This document shows, piece after piece, positions 49,100 through 60,700 of a stretch of 64,000 nucleotides of DNA. A program made the translations under genes and the position numbers. The notes under the pieces were generated by a model. The model ran no database searches and had not been told where the DNA came from. It saw nothing but the letters and a program-made list of their open reading frames with translations. Within the stretch, counting starts at the first letter, position 1; every line of letters starts with the position of its first letter. The stretch covers positions 20,199,435-20,263,434 of the forward strand of contig CM034389.1 in the NCBI GenBank assembly GCA_019925095.2, read 5' to 3'. The stretch comes from Dendrolimus kikuchii (taxonomy: Eukaryota; Arthropoda; Insecta; Lepidoptera; Lasiocampidae).

Positions 49100-50384
49100 G
49101 GCATGCCTTTTAAGTTCTGTCGTTTCCATATTTCCCGGCAATTTTGAATTTGGAACTGTTCTATATTCGAATGTGTTTAAATTTTGAATCTCAAAACAGT
49201 TAAAAGTATTAGGATTAATGCTATTGTTTAGTCACAGCGTCGATTGGAATCTGTCAGGTTACGTACGAAAATGAATCTTTCTAAGGAAAATGTTCGTGCA
49301 ATAATTTTCTACAACTTTAGAAGCGGCCTGACACGGCTTCAATGTTTTGAAGAGCTAACATCTGTGTTCAGTGATGAAGCCCCATGTCTGCGGACTATCG
49401 AACGCTGGTATTTAGAATTCCAGCGTGAACATACTAGTGTCAGTGACAAATGTCGCGAAGGGCGCCCAAAATCCGCCTTCACTGAAGATAACATCATTGC
49501 TGTGAGACAACTAATTCTCGAAGATCGTCATGTGACGTATTGAGAGATAGAGGCTCTATTAGGCATCTCAGGGACAACCATTCAGAAGATCTTGCATGAA
49601 GCGCTTCGTGTGGGAAAGCTAGTTTGTCGTTGGATACCGCATCTGCTTTCCGACGATCACAAGGCGGCCCGCGTCAAATGGTGTAAGAAAACTCTGCAAA
49701 GGTTCAACCGAGGAGAGTCAAATCACGTCTACGACATCATCAGTGGTGACGAATCTTGGATCTATGCCTACGATCCTGTTTCCAAACAATAATCTACAAT
49801 CTGGGTCTTTCAAGACGAGCCAAAGCCGACTAAAGTTGTTCGTTCTCGAAGCACTTCAAAGAAGATGGTGGCCACGTTCGTTGGAAAACCGGCCATGTTG
49901 CGACTATTGCACTTGAAGATCGTAGAACGGTTAACGCAGAGTGGTATACCACAGTTTGTTTACCACAAGTCATCGCCGAACTTCGAAAATCTAACTCAAA
50001 GCGACGCATCATCCAGCACCACGACAACGCAAGCTCACACAGCGCTCGTCAAACGATTGAGTATTTGAAGCAGGAAAAAGTAGAAATTCTTGACCATCCT
50101 CCATACCATCCTGACCTAAGCCCTAACGGTTTCTTTACATTTCCTAAAATTAAGAGAAGTCTTCGTGGTTAAAGATTCCAGTCCGGTGAAGAAGCAGTCG
50201 GCGCTTTCAAGTCAGCCGTTTTGAACACCCCCACTTTAGAGTGGAATAAATGTTATAATAACTGGCTTGAACGAATGGAAAAGTGTATTAAGCTACGTGA
50301 TGAATACTTTGAAAAACAATAAAAAGTACTATAAGGTTCTAGTTGTGTTTTTTTCTTCAAACGACAAAACTTAAAAGGCATGCC
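49100..50384 (+). mobile_element. Decayed mariner element, about 1.29 kb
   Basis: Inverted ends: left GGCATGCCTTTTAAGTTCTG, right (inverted) GGCATGCCTTTTAAGTTTTG, with one mismatch over more than 20 bases. TA precedes the left end (49098-49099); the right side reads TC, so that half of the duplication has mutated. Length and the single transposase-like gene fit mariner. Confidence 0.88.
49271..50321 (+). pseudogene. Mariner transposase pseudogene
   Basis: The N-terminal helix-turn-helix region is readable (SGLTRLQCFEELTSVF, then RTIERWYLEFQRE and GRPKSAF). Catalytic contexts are GDESWIYAYDP (first Asp) and HHDNASSHSA (second Asp). The third, expected as an Asp before FF, reads SPNGFF, so the Asp is replaced by Gly. 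In-frame stops are TGA at 49541 and TAA at 49790. A frameshift follows FVGK near 49885, and a further TAA comes after SLRG near 50168. The product cannot be functional. Confidence 0.88.
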
Positions 50385-50469
50385 TCGTAGCAGATCACTG
50401 CCAACGGGGACTGTGCCCAGAAGGCTGGCTGCATTGCCGCGCCGTATGGCAATATTTATTTGTTGTGCG

Positions 50470-50600
50470 AAATATAAATAGAATATTTGTATTCATACAA
50501 GAAAACAGTACACATCAGAATTAACAATATTTCAACTAGTACAATAGGCGGTCTTATCACTAATAGCAATTTCTTCCAGACTACCTTCTGAAGATAATTG
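50470..50600 (-). repeat. LINE 3'-end fragment (GGGCGGCCTTATCG family), diverged
   Basis: Contains AATAGGCGGTCTTATCACTA and AGCAATTTCTTCCAGACTAC, a diverged version of the blocks at 2888 and 20955. Confidence 0.5.
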
Positions 50601-51359
50601 TACATGTCTAATAGTAGGTCGGTATTCAGTGCGCATAGTCTATATCTATCTATCTTCTATATTTATATAAATTTTGTGTCACAGTGTTTGACCGCGATGA
50701 ATTTCGAAACTACTCAATCGATTTTGCTGGTTTTATTCCAACTTGGGATATAGGATAGACTTAATTTTAATTTATAATTAAAAAAAAATACTGAGCAGCA
50801 GCAATGCGTCGCTCGGGAAGGTAGTATATTCTTGAACGTGGTAGAGCCACGCTGGAAAGAAGATAATGTATACAGTTTATTTGGGCAAGCTGGATCGGTG
50901 TCATATCATGCTCTCACAAAATACCGGCGTGAAATGGTAAATTATCATGTTTCGTTCGGTGAGTGAGGGTCACGATGGCTCACTTTCCTCTCCCCCTATT
51001 CCATCCCTTATCCTTACCATAAGTGTTGTTGGCTTCGAAAACTGCTGATCCATGTTTTTATAAGTCGGTTTTAGGTGGTTGGGCGTGTCACGTTGATGAG
51101 GGGGCCAGGAAGACCCAATGAAATGGTGCATCGGCGGCCGCGCGGCGGTTGTAGAGTGCCGAACCCTTGTTATCCTGGTTTGGGAGGCTGTCCTTCCGCT
51201 GGCGAAAAAAGCCCGACAGATAGTCGCCGTGTCGGGTTAGGGGCCCGGAGTGGAACCCGGCGATTAATTTAGGGTTGGATCAGGGGCCCGTCTGTTCCTC
51301 CCGCCAGCGATACACATTACCCATAACTTTTAAATGACCGCCAATATGGGATTCGTAAT
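50601..51359. other. Non-coding; GC-rich relic, possibly a LINE 3' UTR
   Basis: From about 51075 to 51290 the sequence is GC-rich (GGGGGCCAGGAAGACCC, CGGGTTAGGGGCCCGGAGTG) and open in one frame for 65 codons. It resembles 3' regions of R1-like LINEs in composition only. Positions 50660-50770 look like another dispersed repeat fragment. Confidence 0.35.
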
Positions 51360-52375
51360 GGACGGAGTACTGGTGATCTTCTAGTATACCTGACCTACCA
51401 ATGGGCAGCTACAGTTGAGAGTAAGGGAGAAGTATTGGTAGTAAACCTAGATATTGCAAAAGCCTTTGATGGATGCTCTCTTATTATAGATTCCCCGAGA
51501 TTGCGCGCACGGGTGACTGGTTTTTATATGGGCGGAGCATCAAGAGCCTTATTGACGGCATACGCTCGGAAACGAAGCCCATTAATGCTGGCGTACCCCA
51601 AGGCTCAGTATTGTGGCCCACGTTATTTATTCTGGACATCAATAATATGTTGCAAACCAGTAACATTAATTATTATACAGGTAACAGCATGGGAAATGCT
51701 TTTTACACGGCCCGCGCAAACATCTCTCGTGCAGAAGTTGAGGAATCCGACTCTGAATCCGACTAGTGTCTAAAATCGAGACCTACCTGGAGCAGGTCTC
51801 GAAATAGGGAAGACGAAATCTTATCCTTTTTAAACCCAAGAAAGGGCAAGCGTTTAGTGCTAAAAAAAGTACCATTGTTGTTAACTTAATTCCAAGGCAC
51901 TCTTCTTAAGATCTCGGTCTCTATAGGGGTCCTGGTCGTCGACATTTCGAGCGAGGTGCAATTAAGGGGTTACTTGGAGAGCAAAGCGAAAATTGCTTCA
52001 AAAAAGCTTGGGATGCTCAACAGAACTAAGCAGTTCTTCACACCGGGACATAAGCTTATATTATATAAAGCTCAAGTTCATCCCCATGTGCAGTACTGCT
52101 CCCATCTTTGGATTGGTGTACCTCAGTATCAGCTGCTCCCACTTGACGCCTTGTAGCGCCGAGCGGTCCGGATTGTCGTTGATCCCGAAATTACATACCC
52201 CTCCCGCCGTTTTCCCAGAGTGCTAAAATATGAGGCTCTTTAAAAAGGGTGTAAACAGATACTTAAAGTCTGAACGGGTAGGCAAGGCATCGGCTCGTCT
52301 AGTGTTGCAGATGTCCATGGGCGACGGTAGCCACCTACCATCAGGTTGTCCGTTTGTCAGTTTGCCTACTGTACT
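51360..52375 (+). mobile_element. CR1/Jockey-like LINE, 3' part, decayed
   Basis: Reverse transcriptase pieces lie in shifting plus-strand frames: EVLVVNLDIAKAFD (about 51430), KPINAGVPQGSVLWPTLF (about 51590), LESKAKIASKKLGMLNRTKQ (about 51975), YKAQVHPHVQYCSHLW and RRAVRIV. The catalytic YADD position reads YYTGN, so the active site is lost. The protein end is MSMGDGSHLPSGCPFVSLPT (about 52312-52372). At least two frameshifts and one large internal gap (about 51770-51940) are present. Confidence 0.82.
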
Positions 52376-52438
52376 AACTTGAGAATGTCTTTACCGATTT
52401 TCATGACATTTTTATGTGTATTTGAGTGGGTCCCCGGA

Positions 52439-52757
52439 TTTTTTTATTTTTATTGCATGAGTTCAGCAGACAGACAGACAGCCCACTTGATGGAAAGCGG
52501 TTACCATCGCCTATGGACATTTACAACACTAAAGGTGCTACAAATGCGCTGCTGCTCTCTTAAGGGAGACTAGAACCTGGTCACTAATGCCGGAACACAA
52601 CTCAAGGTTGTTATGACGGCATACTCTAGACCAAGGATGGTAGCCATCTAGTCGGGCAAATGCTCTACTACCTGACTGTGGCTTGTTTTGTCACCTCTTA
52701 TGACAGGCCGCTCGGCTGCAAAAATTTTTATTCTTTCTCTGTTCCTGCACGGATATT
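52439..52757 (-). repeat. LINE-tailed short repeat, near-full copy
   Basis: Inverse orientation, starting TTTTTATTTTTATTGCATGA and ending GTTCCTGCACGGATATTG. It lies about 60 bp after the LINE whose protein-end sequence its own 3' tail resembles. Confidence 0.8.
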
Positions 52758-53000
52758 GACGGATAGTTTAGATTTACAATTGAAACCGGTAGCTGGCGTT
52801 GGGATCGAGTTCTAGGATCCTCCTCCAGGATGGTTCAATTGGAACCGGGAGGAGGCACTAGAATCGGGTCCTCGTTTTTTTTTCGGGGCAGGACTACGTT
52901 TGCCGGGACCACTAGTATTATTATTAGGTCTTTACATATGAAATTGGCGTTTTGTAAGGGAGGAACACAAAGACGATTTTTTTAAATATAATATATTTAT

Positions 53001-55021
53001 TTAATCAAAGTATGTACCATTGCTATCTATGCACTTCTGCCATATCATAGGTAGTTCATTGATCCCTTTACTAAAAAAACCATTCGGACGGGAATCAATA
53101 AAATCTTTGAAGGCGCTTTGGACTGCCCCATCGGAGTTGAATTTTTTCCCTTGCAAGAAATTATCCAAATTTCGAAAAAAATGGTAATCTGTTGGAGCAA
53201 GGTCCGGGGAGTACGGTGGATGTCTTAGCCAATCCAATTGAAGCTCCTCTAATTTGGTAGCCGTCTGTTGTGCAGTGTGTGGTCTAGCGTTGTCCTGAAG
53301 CAGCAGTGGCCTAGAGCGATTGACCAGCCTCGGTTGTTTAGCAGCTAGCTTTTCCGTCATGGTTTGCAGTTGCTGTCAATAGACATCCGCCGTAATCGTC
53401 TGGCCAGATTTAAGAAAGCTGTAGCGAACGACACCGGCACTAGTCCACCAAACGCTGACAAGTAATTTTTTTTGAGTCAATTTTCGCTTGGGGCAGGATT
53501 TGGCTGGTTCTGGGAGCTCCAGGCGGAGGTGCTCGCAGAAGTGCACCGCTTCCGGAAGGATACACGTGAGCAAGGAAGCCGGCTGTGCCCGGCGGAAGTG
53601 AGGAAAGTGAGGGCTTTGGCGACCGAGGCCTTACACGAGAGATGGGGAAGGGACCTCGAATCCCCAGTCGCTGGCACTGAGACGGTGGAGGCGGTCCGCC
53701 CCCACCTGTCTCGTTGGGTCTCACGTAAAAGTGGGACCCTAACGTTCAGGATGGTATAGATACTTACCGGGCACGGATTCTTTGGTAAGTATCTGTACCG
53801 TATAGCGGGGCGGGAGCCCACGCCTGAGTGCCACGAGTGTGGCGCACCCTTGAATACAGCCCTCCATACCCTTGTGGAGTGCGCCACCTGGGGACCACAG
53901 AGGTCCCAAATGGAAAAAGTCGTCGGTCCGGTGAGGTCGCTGGAGGACATGGTGAAAGCCATGCTCTCCAGCAAAAGATATTGGTCCGAGGTTGCCTCCT
54001 TCTGTGAGTCGGTGATGACCCAGAAGGAGGCGTCGGAGAGGCAAAGGGAGGAGAGTGCGTATGCGGACCCCATCCGCAGAAAGCGGCTACGGGGTCGCAG
54101 GCGCCGCTACGCACAGTCTCCTTCCACCATGATTCCAGCACAGGGGGCCGCGTGGACAAGTGGGAGATCCCGCGGACTTCCCCCCCCCGTTGTTGAAGAG
54201 GGTATCCTTCCCCGCAGGACACCCTGAGTTCGTCGACAAGCGTTGGGGCGTCACAGATGTAGTACCTATTGGCCCAGTTCCTGTGGCGCCCTGTAAAAGC
54301 GTGTGAGCTAGGGGCGCAGGTTAGGTTTAGTGGGTAGTTTGACGGGCGACCATCCCCCCTGCCTTCCGTTCGGAGGTCATGGGGGGCATACGGCTGATCA
54401 AGAGTCCCACACATCCCTCGGCGAGCCTTCCCCCCAGACCCGCGGATGGTGTCCCAAGAAAAGACATTCCCCCTGCGTCATCAAAAAAAAAAAGGATTTG
54501 TCTGGTTCGCCAGGGTTCAGCCGTTGTGCTGAGCGTTTCCGATCATCGTACAGGTTCCACTTTTCATCACAGGTAATGATTCGATTTAAAATCCGTTCAT
54601 TATTGTGCCGGTTAAGTAATGTAATGCAGCAGCAGTCGACGCGCATTTGTCGGTTTGCTGCAGTCAATTCATGAGGTACCCACCTTTCAAGCTTTTTCAC
54701 CTTTCCAATTTGCTTCAAGTGGATTAAAACAGTTTTATCACTAACACCGCAGACTGCAGCTATCTCGGATGTGGTTTGCGATGGACTCGCGTCCACAATA
54801 GCCTTCAATTCTGCATTATCAACTTTGGTCTCCGGTCGTCCCCGGGACTTGTTCTGCAGATTGAAATTTCCAGAACGAAAACGTTGAAACCAAAAACGCA
54901 CTGTGTTTTCTTTTGCGACACCGCCGCCATACACATCATTAATCCTTCGAGCCGTTTCGGCAGCATTGGTGCCACGATGGACTTCGTACTCGTAAATAAT
55001 GCGATATTTCAAGTTTTCCAT
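53001..55021 (-). pseudogene. Mori-type mariner transposase, interrupted
   Basis: The start (MENLKYRIIYEYEVHRG) is at 55021. Helix-turn-helix motifs follow (RFWFQRFRSGNFNL, GRPETKVDNAELKAI). The first catalytic context is TCDEKWNLYDDRKR (about 54560). The frame is broken by the LINE at 54493, resumes at about 53508 with PAKSCPKRKLTQKK, meets one in-frame TGA (53378-53376, in VY*QQLQ) and continues to QDNARPHTAQ (second Asp) and SPDLAPTDYHFF (third Asp), ending at 53001. All three Asp residues survive, so decay apart from the insertion and one stop is slight. Confidence 0.9.
53511..54493 (+). mobile_element. 5'-truncated R1-like LINE inserted in the mariner
   Basis: The plus-strand frame encodes a C-terminal zinc-knuckle region of an R1-clade protein: FGKYLYRIAGREPTPECHEC with HTLVECATW downstream (C-x2-C...H...C), then Arg-rich sequence ending at 54227. 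An in-frame TAG lies near 53758. A 3' UTR and an A11 tail (54483-54493) follow. GGATTTGGCTGGTTC at 53496-53510 and GGATTTGTCTGGTTC at 54494-54508 are the 15-bp target duplication with one difference. Confidence 0.9.
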
Positions 55022-55374
55022 TTTATAAACTAAGTGACGCAAAGTAAAAACCAAAATAGGAAAAAACAAATGAATTACGGTTTTCAAAACACAAAAGCAT
55101 AAGTAAGCTTTATAAATTTGAAATTGGAATTCCTAACCAAAGAGGAGATATTCGAGATCAAAGTGGCCAGTAGGACAAAACGCCAACTTCGTATGTAAGG
55201 ACCTATTATATGCTTTTAATAATAGATATCTATCAAACTTATTGTGGTAATGATGGGCCCGATCATTTATATGTAAATAATTTTGGAATTTATTGTAATA
55301 TGCGTCATCTACCAACCAATTATTAGATTGAACGCCCCCATTTCGTAGCCTACATAATATACAAGCACTTCCGG

Positions 55375-55450
55375 AATAACGGCTTGTCTGGAAGAGATAT
55401 CTTTAAGCGATAAGGCCAGACGCCCATTGTTCATATTACCGTTTTAGTTA
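55375..55450 (+). repeat. LINE 3'-end fragment (GGGCGGCCTTATCG family)
   Basis: GGCTTGTCTGGAAGAGATAT, then AGCGATAAGGCCAGACGCCC, the opposite orientation to the copies at 2888, 20955 and 50470. Confidence 0.55.
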
Positions 55451-55690
55451 TTTAGATAATAGTTTTCCCCGCGGCTGCGCCGCTTGTCAAATCCTGGTGT
55501 GTCCCTGTAGTTTAAAGAACCAGCATTAATACAGGTTACATTGTATTAAATTGTTATGTTAGTGCTATTTGCCCAGGAAGATTGACTTCATTTTTATCAC
55601 AGACTATCCCATCTCCTGGGACGAAAACGACGCTTGAAAGGCAAAAATTACTTAGCGACCTTGTATAAACTTTACAGGAGAGTGATTTAA
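55451..55690. other. Non-coding, no feature seen
   Basis: AT-rich spacer before the microsatellite. A short CCCCGCGGCTGCGCCGCTTG patch is typical of dispersed repeat starts. Confidence 0.4.
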
Positions 55691-55691
55691 A

Positions 55692-55768
<77 letters not shown>

Positions 55769-55769
55769 G

Positions 55770-55800
<31 letters not shown>
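55692..55800. repeat. Compound microsatellite (AC)n(AT)n(GTAT)n(AT)n(AC)n
   Basis: About 20 AC units, then AT units, a short GTAT block, more AT and a final AC run. The arrangement is roughly symmetric, so it can fold back. Likely polymorphic. Confidence 0.95.
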
Positions 55801-56560
55801 TACGTTGACTAAGTTGATATAGCTAATTATTAAATGTAGAATTTCCTAAAATCACATTTTTTGTCGGTTAGTCAGCACAAAATTGCTAAAAAGTGATTTA
55901 GTGTAAATGCCCTAATATCTAAGCGACATTAAACACGTTGCAGATGCACAACGATTAGACCAAAAAACGCGCAAAAATTGTAATGGAATAATTCATCGCT
56001 TAGTCATTTTCGCCTTTCAAGTGTCGATATGTACAAAATTACAAGACCGATTCTGTAGTCCAGTAGTTTTTCCGTGAAAGCCTAACAGATAGACAGACCG
56101 AGCTACTACCGCATTTCTTTTATATACTGTTACGAGTTTGCGGGACTCGAATTAAAATGCCGTTAGAATTATTATAGTTTATTAGAACTATACAAACACG
56201 TATAACACAGGTACAAATATAACCGAACGCAACAAATCCAAACGTAATGCAGAAGGTCGTAATTCACTAAAACGCGCAAAGTCCATCACTATTAGATTCC
56301 CGAATGTCACGCCTAGACCGTAGTTGTAGCTCAACTGACCAATCAGGCCATCGTTTTATATTTCACACATGCAAATGTGCTCGCGCGGCAACGTCGACAT
56401 AATTTCCTAGAATTAGCTTGTACTTATAATCCGCAACACATGGCTAATTATGCTCCTGAGCGGCCGTAAACGAGTGCAATAGGACTATTGTAGAGACAAT
56501 AACTAGAAACATATGCCAATAAATAAGTGAAAAAAAGAAGACGATCATAAAAGGATCACA
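55801..56560. other. Non-coding, no feature seen
   Basis: AT-rich DNA with a GC-richer patch at 56340-56480. No ORF or named repeat is supported. Confidence 0.4.
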
Positions 56561-56878
56561 ATTCTATCCGTGCAGGAACGGATGAAGAATACAATTTTCT
56601 GCGGCCGGGCGGCCTGACATAAGAGGCGACTTAACAACCCACAGCCAGGTGGTAGGGCATTTGCCCTACTGGATGGCTACCACCCCTGGTCTAAAGTATG
56701 TCGCCATAACAACCTTGAGTTGTGTTCCGGTATTAGTGACGAGGTTCCAGTTTCCCTTAAGAGAGCAGCAGCGCATTTGTAGCAACTTTGGTGTTGCAAA
56801 TGTCCATAGGCGATGGTAACCGCTTTCCATCAAGTGGGCCGTCTGCCTGTCTGCTGATCTCCTGCAATAAAAAAAAAG
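56561..56878 (+). repeat. LINE-tailed short repeat, near-full copy
   Basis: Begins ATCCGTGCAGGAACGGATG, contains CCCTACTGGATGGCTACCAC, and ends GGCGATGGTAACCGCTTTCC ... CCTGCAATAAAAAAAAA. Best-preserved plus-strand copy. Confidence 0.85.
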
Positions 56879-56989
56879 TTCAAATGCCGACAGGTAATAA
56901 AATGTGCTTTTACAGATCTGTACGTGGAATTTGTTTTTGCGGAGCCTAAGTTCTAACAATACGATGGATTTTTATATCTATAAATGAAA

Positions 56990-57719
56990 ATGACCAAAAC
57001 GACCAAAACTGACGAAAATTACATCACAAAAAAACAAAAGCTATCCTATTTTCTGGGATAACCTTTACATAATTCTATACCTTTTCCGGAACTTTTAAGA
57101 ACCGTGTCCTATGTCCATCCTAGATATTAAACTTATATATATACTGAGTTTCAGTCAAATCGGTCCAATAATAGTTTTTTTGTGGAGGCATTAGAGACAA
57201 ACAAAAAATATACTTTTATCCCGATACTGAATTTCAGCTAAATCGGTCCAGTAGTTTGTCCGTGAAATTGTAACAGACGGAAAGACAGACTTACTTTCGC
57301 ATTTATAATATTAATAGGGATATGGTATTCTGATAAACAATAAATACGTATTTATGTCTATTTAGCATGTAATAAATAAATAGATACTATTTAATTTGAT
57401 ATTGACAACTGTTATAAGTTTCAATGTTCACTGTTCTGTTTTAATTTGTTTCAAGTTTCATATAAGTTATATGATTACAATTTATAATGGCTATACATTA
57501 AGAAAAGATCCATCTTTTCCTAAAGTATTCAGAAATTTAAAATATTCTTATTGAGAAAATAAACATTTTTTGCTAGAACAACCTAATTTAAATAGTCTCT
57601 ATACATCAGAATTTTAAATGTTTATGTCATCTATTTAGCTTTTGGCAATTTTGTATTTCTTAGCTACAAAAAAAAATATTTGAAAGTTTACTAAGTATAT
57701 TTTGATATTAATTTCGTTA
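56990..57719. other. Dispersed repeat fragment and AT-rich DNA
   Basis: 56990-57310 carries recurring motifs (TTTTCTGGGATAACC, TCAAATCGGTCCAATA, AATCGGTCCAGTAGTTTGTC). From 57340 to 57719 it is plain AT-rich sequence, which may be the remaining 3' LTR of the adjacent BEL element. Confidence 0.45.
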
Positions 57720-57780
57720 CGCGTGGCGTGAACATCCTGGGGCCCGGGGAAAAGGTGACGGCTCCCATTTATAGTGCTGA

Positions 57781-60700
57781 CTAAGTGCTGTTGTCGTCGA
57801 GGGGAAGACGAGCAATCTTTGTGACTGGTCTCGTTAAGCTGCCATCCTTGGTGCTGAGTTCTACGACTCGGACGACGTCATCCTTTCCGGGCAGAATCTT
57901 CTTTATTCTTCCCATCTTCCACTGGAGTCTGGGAAGATTATCCTCCTTTATGAGTACCAGCTCACCAATCTTGGGTCGACTGGTTTCCGTAGTCCATTTA
58001 GATCGGGATTGGAGAGTGTGCAGGTAGGATTTCGACCACAAGGTCCAAAATCGCTGAGCCAACGCTTGCACTAAGCGAAAACGTCGTAGGGTTGATGGAG
58101 GAGAGGATTCATGGGAATGTTCGGGTAATGCGGTAAGTGGGCGACCTATAAGGAAATGACCAGCGGTTAGGACTTCGAAGTCTGTAGGGTCTGAAGACAG
58201 AGGGCAGAGTGGTCGAGAGTTGAGAACGGCCTCAATACGGGCTAAGAGTGTAGAAAATTCTTCAAAGGTCAGATGCTGCTCACCTAATACGCGATAGAGT
58301 AATTGCTTAGTAGATTTCACGGCTGCCTCGTGCAGACCGCCAAAAGAAGGAGCTGAGGGCGGATTGAGCAACCATGTGATCTGCTGTGTGGCTAGCTTGT
58401 GCGTAATTCTATCATCATTGGCCTTTAAGAAGTTTTGTACTTCTATGAGCTGATTTCTTGCGCCGACATAGTTTGTACCGCAATCAGAGCGAATTAGGGT
58501 AGGGATTCCGCGCCGACTAACGAACCTTTGCAATGCCGCAAAAAAGGCGTCCGTAGAAAGTTCCGAGACAGCCTCTAAGTGCACTGCCTTGGTGGCGAGA
58601 CAAACGAAAACACAAAAGTAGCCTTTGAGAAGTTTGGCATTGCGTAGAGTACTTGATTTAATTAGGAATGGTCCGGCAAAATCCGTGGACACTTGACTAA
58701 ACACCGGTTGTGGGCTGACTCGATCAGCCGGTAGGTCGGCCATAAAAGGGGGATTCGGCTGAGCTCGATGCCTAAAACAGCGTACACATTTAAAGACACG
58801 GTGACGAATGACTCGCCTTCCAGATAAAATCCAGTATTGTTGACGGAGTAGTGTGTGTAGTGTATCTGCGCCCGGGTGGCAGTGTATAGTGTGGAAATGA
58901 TCTATAATTAGGTCCACAAGGGGGCTTGAACTGGGTAAGATGAGGGGATGTTGTGTGTCATATCTAAGGGCTGAGTTGGACAAGCGCCCTCCTACTCTAA
59001 GAAGATCATCCTTGAGAAAGGGCGAGAGGCGTTGTATTCGCACTGTACATAATTTGTTAGTTTGCAGTCGGTGGATGTCTTCAGCGAACATATTTTGTTG
59101 GACTGAGCGTACCCAGTGTAAGAGCGCTTTCTTACGTTCGTCTACGGTAATGGGACCAACGATGCGAGAGTGAGAAGATACCAAGCAATTGTGTGCAAAA
59201 CGTTTAATACATGCGGTTACGCCTACAAGTGTGTCTAAGGAGCTGAATCTCGTGAGTAAATCCGTGTCTAGATCAGGAACCGCGATGTGAGCTACCATTT
59301 TTCTTGGTTTTAGACCAGGCAGTACGTGATGACCCAAAGCAGGGGGCATCGTGGGCCAGGTATCAGGTGGGGCCTTGAGCCAAGTAGGCGACCACCATAG
59401 GTCATAGGCTAAGAGTTCCTGTGCTGATATTCCCCTGCTAGCACAGTCGGCAGGGTTAAGAGCTGAGGGTACATGTCTCCAAGTAGGGTTACATGGATTG
59501 GCTGCAATGGCAGAGACTCGATTGGCCTCAAAGACCTGTAGGGATTGAGAAGGAGTTTTAAGCCAGGCGAGTACGATAGTACTGTCTGACCAACAAAAGT
59601 GTTGCTGAATGGTAATGTGGGCAGAAAGTTGAACAGAGACGCGAGAAATGAGCAGCGAAGTGAGGTGTGCAGCTGAAAGTTCCAGCTTTGGTATAGTCTG
59701 TCGGGTTTTAATGGGGGCTACCTTGGATTTAGAAACAAGTAGTCTGACGTGTACCTGACCCGTGATATTCGTTTCATGAAGATAGACTGCGGCTGCATAT
59801 CCGGATTCGGATGCATCGGCAAAACCGTGTAGGGTGTAGGTGGAATCTTTGCTGGTGCAAATTGTTCTGGGGAGTCGAAGAGCAGAGAGTAGAGGTAAGT
59901 CTTCAAAAATGTGCTGAAATTGAAATGTGACATCATTGGGAGCCGATTCATCCCAGTCTAACTTTAGAGTCCATAGGTGCTGAATGAGCAGTTTTGCGCG
60001 GAAAATAACTGGGCTGATCCATCCACTAGGATCGTATAAACGAGCGATGGTACTGAGTATTGACCTTTTGGTAAATTTTTCCAGTGTAGGTACCGAAATG
60101 TGATATGTAAATTCGTCCGTTTGGGGTATCCATTGCATACCAAGTACCTTGATTGCATTGGAGTCGGGTACAACATCAAAATCCTTGGGTATGTCACATT
60201 GATCATCCGGGAAGCGTTCTAACAGCTGACGAGAGTTTGAGGTCCACTTTCGCAAATGAAATCCCCCTAGGGCTAGTAACTCAATGAGTTCAGTCTGCAG
60301 AGCTATTGCCTTGTCAACTGAATCATGCCCAGTCAGAATGTCATCCACGAATATGGAGTGCGTAAGAACCTGTGCAGCCTGGGGAAAACGGTGACCTTCA
60401 TCAGTGACCAGCTGTATAATAGATCGATTGGCGAGGAAGGGGCTGGGTCGTAGGCCATACGTGACAGTGGACAGGGCGTAAGTGAGCAGAGGTTGATCTG
60501 GAGAAGAGCGCCATAGAATGAGTTGGAACCGTCTGTGGTCTGGGTGAACTAGTATATTTCTAAACATCATCTGGATGTCTGTACTAAAGACCACTTTGTG
60601 AGTACGAAAATTTAGAATGATGTCAGTAATATCACGTTGGAGCGGTGGGCCAGTGTGCAGACAGTCATTAAGACTGACACCATTAGAGCTCTTACAGCTG

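Larger units (their letters stand above)
52927..55203 (-). mobile_element. Mori-type mariner (DD37D) split by an inserted LINE
   Basis: Inverted ends: left GGTCTTTACATATGAAATTG, right (inverted) GGTCCTTACATACGAAGTTG, both continuing GCGTTTTG. TA flanks both ends (52925-52926, 55204-55205), an intact target duplication. Removing the 983-bp insertion and one 15-bp duplication leaves about 1.28 kb, the normal mariner size. Confidence 0.92.

Noticed and set aside
53477..54414. Minus-strand frames of 198 and 216 codons within the nested LINE
   Set aside because: They are antisense shadows of the R1-like coding strand, which carries the zinc-knuckle motif and poly(A) tail on plus.
55554..55796. 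80-codon frame over the microsatellite
   Set aside because: It consists mainly of Ile/Tyr/Val/Cys repeats translated from AT/AC units.
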